Source: Ruegeria sp. THAF33
Lineage (GTDB): Bacteria > Pseudomonadota > Alphaproteobacteria > Rhodobacterales > Rhodobacteraceae
Assembly (NCBI RefSeq): GCF_009363615.1
Contig: NZ_CP045384.1
Location: 1,610,501 to 1,674,500 of the forward strand
Direction of reading: 5' to 3'
Length of the DNA: 64,000 bases
Shown here: piece by piece, positions 58,750 to 64,000 of the stretch
Numbering within the stretch: the stretch's first letter is position 1
Layout of the letters: every line of letters begins with the position of its first letter
The notes under the pieces: model-generated
Database searches by the model: none
What the model was told of the DNA's origin: nothing
What the model saw: only the letters and a program-made list of their open reading frames with translations
Program-made: the position numbers and the translations under genes

Positions 58750-60567
58750 ATGAGCCCGGATTTTCTCCGTCCGTTTCGATCACTTGTGGCGGGAATCGCC
58801 ACCATTTTCGTGATCTCTGTCGCCCATGCAGAATCGTCTCATGGCATAGCTATGTATGGGGACCCGGCCCTACCACCGGATTTTGTGTCACTCCCATACG
58901 CCAACCCGAATGCACCCAAAGGCGGCAAAGCCGTATTCGGAAACACGGGCGGTTTTAACAGCCTGAACCCGTTTTTGCAAAAAGGCACCTCGCCATGGCA
59001 ATTGCCTTTCTGGACCCATGAAAGCCTGATGGGACGGTCATGGGACGAACCTTTCACACTTTACGGGCTGTTAGCCGAATCAGTTGAGACCGATCCGGAC
59101 CGGTCTTGGGTCGAATTCACCCTGCGGGAGGAGGCGCGGTTTTCCGACGGCAGTCCGGTCACGATCGATGATGTTATCTGGTCTTACGAAACGTTGGGCA
59201 CGCAGGGGCATCTGCGCTATCGCGGTCTTTGGGGCAAGATCGACAGTATCGAACAAACCGGCCCGCGTTCGGTGCGGATCACGTTCAATGAACCCGACCG
59301 AGAGCTTGCGCTGCTGGCCGGGATGCGCCCAATCCTGAAAAAGGCGCAATGGGAGGGCAAGGATTTCGCGGATGCGCAACTTCATGATGTACCGATTGGA
59401 ACCGGCCCCTATGTGATCGAAAGCTACGAAGCGGGACGCTTTGTGAATCTGCGACGCAATCCGGACTATTGGGGGAACGACATCCCGTTTCGCCGCGGCA
59501 CAATGAACCTTGATGAGCTGCGGATCGAATTCTACGGCGACGGCAGCGTCTTGTTCGAAGCTTTCAAGGCCGGAGAGCTGTCAGCCGTGCGTGAATTCAA
59601 CGCCGACAAATGGGACACGCAATACAACTTTCCCGCCGTGCAGCGCGGCGATGTCATCAAGACCGAAATTCCGCATGGAAAACCTTCGGGAATGACCGGG
59701 TTCGTGATGAACACAAGAAAGGCTCCGTTCGACGACTGGCGCGTGCGCGAAGCGCTGATGCTTGCGTTCAACTTCGAGTTCATCAACGACACGGTAACCG
59801 GTGGTGCGCAACCAAGGATTACGTCTTATTTCTCGGGGTCCGACCTTGCGATGCAGCCCGGCCCGGCCCAGGGGCAGGTAAAAGACCAGTTGCTTCCTTT
59901 CGCTGACATCCTGTTGCCCGGCACGCTGGAAGGGTATGAACTGCCGAAAGGCGACGGATCGGCCCGGAACCGGGCAAACCTCCGCAAGGCCGCCGGACTA
60001 TTGGCCGAGTCAGGCTGGACCGTTCAGGATGGCGTGCTGCGCAATGCAAATGGCGATCCCTTTCAGATGACTTTCCTGCTTCAACAGGGTGACAGCGAGA
60101 TGGCAACCGTGGTCGAGATCTATTCCCGCGCGCTGGAACGTCTTGGCATCCGGGTCACGACGGAACAGGTCGACAATGCCCAATATGTCGGGCGCACGTC
60201 TGAACTAGACTTTGACGTCACGACGTTCCGCCGAGCGCTTTCCCTGTCTCCCGGCAATGAGCAGCGTCTTTATTGGGGCAGCGAAACTGCCGATGCGCCC
60301 GGCACTCGCAACCTGATGGGCGTATCTTCGCCCGCAGTTGATGCCATGATCGATGCGATGCTGGCCTCAAAAACCCGCGAGGACTTTACCGCGGCCACCC
60401 GCGCGCTGGACCGGGTATTGACGGCAGGCCGCTATGTCATCCCGATCTGGAGCTTTGACATCGGGCGCATCGCGCATGTCAAAGAGCTTAAGCACCCGGA
60501 AACCCTGCCTATCTATGGCGACGGTCCGCAGTACATGCCCGAAGTCTGGTGGTACGACGCCCGGTAA
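58750..60567 (+). CDS. Extracellular solute-binding protein, family 5 (peptide type)
   Basis: 605 residues with a signal peptide (about 1-27, ending VAHA). The mature part is a large periplasmic binding protein of the oligopeptide group, similar to YejA: YGDPALPPDFVSLPYANPNAPKGG, SRDW-type strand LLAESVETDPDRSWVEF, and FVMNTRKAPFDDWRVREAL in the middle. It would capture peptides or related solutes for an ABC importer. No permease or ATPase gene follows, unusual for this family, so it must work with components encoded elsewhere. A terminator follows it. Confidence 0.9.
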   Translation: MSPDFLRPFRSLVAGIATIFVISVAHAESSHGIAMYGDPALPPDFVSLPYANPNAPKGGKAVFGNTGGFNSLNPFLQKGTSPWQLPFWTHESLMGRSWDEPFTLYGLLAESVETDPDRSWVEFTLREEARFSDGSPVTIDDVIWSYETLGTQGHLRYRGLWGKIDSIEQTGPRSVRITFNEPDRELALLAGMRPILKKAQWEGKDFADAQLHDVPIGTGPYVIESYEAGRFVNLRRNPDYWGNDIPFRRGTMNLDELRIEFYGDGSVLFEAFKAGELSAVREFNADKWDTQYNFPAVQRGDVIKTEIPHGKPSGMTGFVMNTRKAPFDDWRVREALMLAFNFEFINDTVTGGAQPRITSYFSGSDLAMQPGPAQGQVKDQLLPFADILLPGTLEGYELPKGDGSARNRANLRKAAGLLAESGWTVQDGVLRNANGDPFQMTFLLQQGDSEMATVVEIYSRALERLGIRVTTEQVDNAQYVGRTSELDFDVTTFRRALSLSPGNEQRLYWGSETADAPGTRNLMGVSSPAVDAMIDAMLASKTREDFTAATRALDRVLTAGRYVIPIWSFDIGRIAHVKELKHPETLPIYGDGPQYMPEVWWYDAR

Positions 60568-60580
60568 AAGGCGCAAACCC

Positions 60581-60620
60581 AAGACCAGCCGTTGTACATG
60601 TGAATCCGGCTGGTCTTTCC
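60581..60620 (+). terminator. Terminator of the peptide-binding protein gene
   Basis: AAGACCAGCCG at 60581-60591 pairs perfectly with CGGCTGGTCTT at 60607-60617 around a 15-base loop; the arm ends in TTT. Confidence 0.75.
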
Positions 60621-61124
60621 AATTGAAGTTTCCGAAAGACGGAAGCTTGAAGTTCCAGCTGTTTCATACAAACAGCGCTCAGGAAATTTCCACCAATCGG
60701 CAAATTTCAGCACATTGCCATCCCACACAAGATATCGTTTGGCCGCATTGGAAGCATCGTAATCAGCGACCAACATCGTCACATGCAAGCGATCCAGAAA
60801 GAAACACCCACAAACAGTTTTACTTATCCGGAAAATATGCATATATATTGCGCATTTAGGCTTAGTAACGAGCTGGCGATGACCTCGCCTCTCTGCCTGC
60901 CGGGACAATCTGGCGCTGCGGATTACAGAACAATCGGGCCCGCCACCACTCACACCAAATGTAGGCCCGTCGGCCCGTTGCGGAAACTTCGCAGCGGGCA
61001 TTTTTCCCCTCAAGAAGGCGAGGTCCAGCGCTGCGACATTTTGTCATGTCTTACGTTACGGCACCCTATCCGTACTCTGAAGCAGGGGAGAGCAGTCCTA
61101 ATCGTTGCTAAGGGAAGCTCATTG
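60621..61124. other. Long intergenic region upstream of a small protein gene
   Basis: About 500 bases without a convincing gene. It contains a perfect stem GCTGTTT/AAACAGC at about 60658-60676 and an A/T-rich stretch around 60835-60860 that could hold a promoter. Open frames in either direction lack ribosome binding sites. Confidence 0.4.
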
Positions 61125-61364
61125 ATGATGAACTGGACCGATCTTACAAACGACTGGAATGCGGCATGCGAACGCGCAAAGCGGCGTTTTCCGAACCTGC
61201 GTGACAAGGACATGATGCGCGTGTTGAAGGATCGAAAAGGGTTTGAAGCCTATTTGGCCGAACGTCACCAACTTACGATAAATGAGGCGCATGAAGAGGT
61301 CGAAGATTTCCTGTTCACCGAAGGGCTCAACCGGGAATTCAGCAGAATCGCTTTAGGCAAGTGA
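61125..61364 (+). CDS. Small protein of unknown function
   Basis: 79 residues, soluble, charged (NDWNAACERAKRRFPNLRDKDMMR, split here as one stretch near residues 9-32; EAHEEVEDFLFTEG near the end). Mostly helical, no domain recognised. ATG 61125 is preceded by AAGGGAAG about 10 bases away; ATG 61128 is the next codon. Its end overlaps the XRE-cupin gene end by 12 bases, convergent. Confidence 0.6.
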   Translation: MMNWTDLTNDWNAACERAKRRFPNLRDKDMMRVLKDRKGFEAYLAERHQLTINEAHEEVEDFLFTEGLNREFSRIALGK

Positions 61365-61976
61365 TGTAACCCAAAGGATCGTCGCGTCTTCGTCACTGAC
61401 GGAAATCACGTTGTGGCCCATGCTGCCATCGTAATACGCGCTGTCCCCTCTGCGCATCTCAACCGGCTCGTAAAACTCGGTGTAAAGCTTGACGATACCG
61501 GTCAGCACATACATGAATTCTTCGCCGTCATGGCGCACCCAGCCGTCAAATTCATCCATTGATCTTGCGCGGACCCGCGCACGATAGGGCAGCATCTGTT
61601 TCTTGGTCAGGGTTTCGGCCAGAAGCTCATGCTCATAGGTTGTGGTGGCATGAGCCGTGCCGTCGCCCACACGGGTGATCGCCATGCGTCCGATCACCTG
61701 ATCGCGCTGGGGCGGCGTAAACAGTTGCGGAACAGAAATCTCCAGCCCGGTCGCAAGCTTCTTGAGCGCGTCGTAAGTCGGCGACATCTGCCCGTTTTCA
61801 ATCTTGCTGAGGGTCGAGCGTGCCAATCCGGCCTGACTGGCGGCCTGTTCCAATGTCCATTCCCGCGCTTTGCGCAGCTCTCGCACACGTGCGCCAAGGT
61901 CCAGCGGCTCAACTTCGGTATGGTCGCCAGAGTCGCGGGCAATTCGGATCAGAGATTTGGGGTCTTGAGTGCTCAT
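61353..61976 (-). CDS. XRE-family regulator with cupin domain
   Basis: 207 residues. A helix-turn-helix (RVRELRKAREWTLEQAASQ, SRSTLSKIENGQMSP-type sequence) covers residues 30-85 and a cupin beta-barrel with a sensor pocket (GWVRHDGEEFMYVLTGIVKLY) residues 125-200. Such regulators often control the neighbouring or divergent catabolic gene in response to a small ligand. Here the divergent neighbour is the AMP-binding enzyme at 62041. The start at 61976 is the third in-frame ATG; earlier ones would add 22 residues. Confidence 0.88.
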   Translation of the reverse strand: MSTQDPKSLIRIARDSGDHTEVEPLDLGARVRELRKAREWTLEQAASQAGLARSTLSKIENGQMSPTYDALKKLATGLEISVPQLFTPPQRDQVIGRMAITRVGDGTAHATTTYEHELLAETLTKKQMLPYRARVRARSMDEFDGWVRHDGEEFMYVLTGIVKLYTEFYEPVEMRRGDSAYYDGSMGHNVISVSDEDATILWVTSLA

Positions 61977-62040
61977 GACCCTTCTATAGGCCCGGCCAGC
62001 CACGCTTGCAACGCGGCAGGCGGCGCGATAGCCAGAGGCC

Positions 62041-63558
62041 ATGTTGTCAATCTTCGATCAGGGGTCGCCCGCACCCTGCCCCACGCCATTCAATCTGGCG
62101 GCCCATGTTCTGGGCCGTGCCGATCACGCGCAGGATAAAGTGGCTTTGTCGATATTGCGCCCGAACGGCGCGCAGGACTGGACCTATCGCGATCTGAAAG
62201 CGGCTGTGCTGGGCACAGGCACGGGATTGCTGCGGGCCGGGTTGAAACCCGGTGATATCGCCCTGATGCGGCTGGGAAACACGGTGGATTTCCCGATTGC
62301 CTATCTGGGGGCAATTGCCGTGGGCATCGTGCCGGTGCCGACATCGTCACAACTGACGGAACCCGAAACCGCCAAAATAATCGACGAGCTTTCTCCGGCG
62401 GTGATTCTGCGTGATCCGGGCGTTGCCTGCGCCTCGCATTCCAAGCAGATCGGGCTGGACGCGCTGAAAGCGATGCGATGCCTGCCCCCGGCAGAATTTG
62501 ACATGGGCGATCCGGAACGTATGGCCTATGTCGTCTATACCTCTGGAACCTCGGGCAAGCCTCGTGCCGTGGCCCATGCCCACCGGGCAATCTGGGCGCG
62601 GCAGATGATGGTTGATGGCTGGTATGGTCTGCGCGAGACCGACCGGCTGTGCCACGCCGGAGCATTCAACTGGACCTATACGCTGGGCACCGGCCTGATG
62701 GATCCATGGACCATGGGCGCAACTGCCCTGATCCCCGCGCCCGGCACCGAAATCACGGCCCTGCCTGCCCTGCTGCGTCAGCATGGCGCAACGATCTTTG
62801 CAGCGGCCCCCGGGGTCTATCGCAAGATGGTGCAAGGGCGCGATCGGATGGAGCTGCCAGACCTGCGCCACGGCTTGTGCGCGGGCGAGAAACTGTCGCG
62901 CGCGCTGCACGAACAATGGCGAGAGACCACCGGCACCGAGTTGTTCGAAGCCTATGGCATGTCCGAATGCTCTACCTTCATTTCCTCCAGTCCGGATCAT
63001 CCCGCGCGCAGCGACGCATTAGGGCAACCGCAACCGGGGCGTCGTGTGGCGATCCTTGGTCCGGACGGTCCGGTGCCGAAGGGGCAAGAAGGCACCATCG
63101 CCATTCACCGCACTGACCCCGGCTTGATGCTGACCTATCTCAACGCACCCGATGAGGTTGAAACGCGGATGCAGGGAGAGTGGTTTCTGACCGGCGACCA
63201 GGGCGCCATGGCCGTGGATGGTCAGATCAGCTATCTGGGCCGCGACGACGATATGATGAACGCGGGTGGCTATCGCGTGTCCCCGGTCGAAGTCGAAGCC
63301 GCCCTCTCCCGCTTTCCGGGCATCACTCAGGTCGGCGCCGCCGCGGTCGAGGTCAAACCGGACACATTTGTGATAGCGGCCTTCTATACGGGCCCGGAAA
63401 AGCTGGACGATGCGGCCTTGCGCACCTATGTCGAAGCCAACCTGGCGCGTTACAAACAACCACGCGCCTTCATCCATCTGCCCGCCCTGCCGACCGGCGG
63501 AAACGGCAAACTCCTGCGCCGGGCGCTGCCGGCCTATTTCGAGGCACCAACAAAATGA
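62041..63558 (+). CDS. AMP-forming acyl-CoA synthetase
   Basis: 505 residues of the ANL superfamily. P-loop YTSGTSGKPRAVAHAHRA near residues 165-182, YGMSECSTFIS, and the hinge YLGRDDDMMNAGGYRVSP near residues 400-417; the catalytic Lys is in LPTGGNGKLLRRALP near the end. It activates an organic acid to its CoA ester; the substrate is not evident. Divergent from the XRE-cupin regulator, which may control it, and followed with a 4-base overlap by a DsbA-family gene, so the two are probably co-transcribed. Confidence 0.88.
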   Translation: MLSIFDQGSPAPCPTPFNLAAHVLGRADHAQDKVALSILRPNGAQDWTYRDLKAAVLGTGTGLLRAGLKPGDIALMRLGNTVDFPIAYLGAIAVGIVPVPTSSQLTEPETAKIIDELSPAVILRDPGVACASHSKQIGLDALKAMRCLPPAEFDMGDPERMAYVVYTSGTSGKPRAVAHAHRAIWARQMMVDGWYGLRETDRLCHAGAFNWTYTLGTGLMDPWTMGATALIPAPGTEITALPALLRQHGATIFAAAPGVYRKMVQGRDRMELPDLRHGLCAGEKLSRALHEQWRETTGTELFEAYGMSECSTFISSSPDHPARSDALGQPQPGRRVAILGPDGPVPKGQEGTIAIHRTDPGLMLTYLNAPDEVETRMQGEWFLTGDQGAMAVDGQISYLGRDDDMMNAGGYRVSPVEVEAALSRFPGITQVGAAAVEVKPDTFVIAAFYTGPEKLDDAALRTYVEANLARYKQPRAFIHLPALPTGGNGKLLRRALPAYFEAPTK

Positions 63559-64000
63559 CCCAGACCGTCAAGCTCGACATCCTGTCCGATCCGATCTGCC
63601 CGTGGTGCTATATCGGCAAGACTCAATTGGACAAGGCACTGGCCAACGTACCCGACCACCCCTTTGTCATTGAATGGCATCCGTTCCAGTTGAATCCTGA
63701 CATGCCGGATGCGGGAATGGATCGGCGCGAATATCTCGAGCGCAAGTTCGGCGGCAAGGACGGCGCGGTTCGCGCCTATGCGCCTGTGGTGGAACATGCC
63801 GAAAAGGCCGGTCTGAACATCAACTTCGAGGCCATGAAGCGCACCCCCAACACGCTGGATGCGCATCGCCTGATCCATTGGGCTGGCATCGAAGGCAAGC
63901 AGAATGCCGTCGTCGATGCGCTGTTCGATGCCTATTTCGTGCAGGGTCGCGACATCGGCGACCATGAGGTACTGGCCGACATCGCGGATAGCGCCGGAAT
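63555..64000 (+). CDS. DsbA-family oxidoreductase (FrnE-like), partial
   Basis: The first 148 codons of a gene that runs off the right edge of the window. The thioredoxin-fold start DILSDPICPWCYIGK has a Cys-Pro-Trp-Cys pair at residues 15-18, as in FrnE and 2-hydroxychromene-2-carboxylate isomerase-like proteins. No signal peptide, so it is cytoplasmic. It overlaps the acyl-CoA synthetase by 4 bases (ATGA). Whether the rest is complete cannot be seen. Confidence 0.88.
   Translation, partial: MTQTVKLDILSDPICPWCYIGKTQLDKALANVPDHPFVIEWHPFQLNPDMPDAGMDRREYLERKFGGKDGAVRAYAPVVEHAEKAGLNINFEAMKRTPNTLDAHRLIHWAGIEGKQNAVVDALFDAYFVQGRDIGDHEVLADIADSAG

Overview
The window is a chromosomal segment of an alphaproteobacterium, most likely of the Roseobacter group (Rhodobacteraceae). 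This rests on gene content and style: a B12-dependent class II ribonucleotide reductase (NrdJ), Usg, a Hint-domain protein, a corrinoid protein and a DUF1638 protein near one another, a zwf-pgl-pgi Entner-Doudoroff cluster, an alphaproteobacterial LexA box (GAAC-N7-GAAC) before lexA, and ATGA-type overlaps between operon genes. I see no phage, transposase, CRISPR array or rRNA. Nearly all of it is core genome. Species-level naming would be a guess.

Layout. 1-5250: a hairpin-rich stretch of unknown identity, a small charged protein, nrdJ with a NrdR-type box, a lipoprotein and tRNA-Pro(TGG). 5250-9630: DUF192 protein, double cold-shock-domain protein, pdxH, fabI, a xanthine phosphoribosyltransferase and a class I/II aminotransferase. 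9711-19591: a PpiD-like periplasmic chaperone and trpE, a divergent-deacetylase gene on the other strand, then the overlapping chain trpG-trpD-trpC-moaC-moeA followed by autoregulated lexA. 19585-24529: comEC, gltX, gltA. 24665-29705: a PA0069-type radical SAM protein, a corrinoid-binding protein with a strongly structured leader, a Hint protein, a DUF1638 protein whose Shine-Dalgarno sequence lies in an inverted repeat, a SufE-like protein and a lipoprotein. 29712-32806: rnd, purN-purM, a CAT-anticodon tRNA. 32860-36148: an unknown protein, an orphan sensor kinase, an MBL-fold hydrolase, and two identical tRNA-Asn genes with duplicated promoters.

36170-43856: acyl-CoA synthetase, pgi-pgl-zwf operon with a LacI-family (CceR-like) operator, an uncharacterised cysteine-rich radical SAM protein, a SYLF protein and Usg. 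44050-47570: gyrA with a hairpin leader, and a hemolysin III/PAQR protein. 47571-48535: a gene-poor stretch with what looks like a frameshifted gene. 48536-53873: M32 carboxypeptidase, ctaA, trmJ, a ThiE-like protein and a HupE/UreJ-like membrane protein. 54045-58452: psuK-psuG (pseudouridine breakdown), DUF502, patatin and 3-hydroxybutyrate dehydrogenase. 58560-64000: a candidate small RNA, a lone peptide-binding protein, a small unknown protein, an XRE-cupin regulator divergent from an acyl-CoA synthetase, and the start of a DsbA-family protein running off the end.

Most worth following up: the candidate small RNA at 58560-58635 (promoter, two stem-loops, U-tract); the Shine-Dalgarno-masking leader of the DUF1638 gene together with the structured leader of the nearby corrinoid gene; the cysteine-rich radical SAM protein at 41871; and the four-hairpin stretch at the left edge. 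All statements come from reading the sequence; no searches or folding programs were run.
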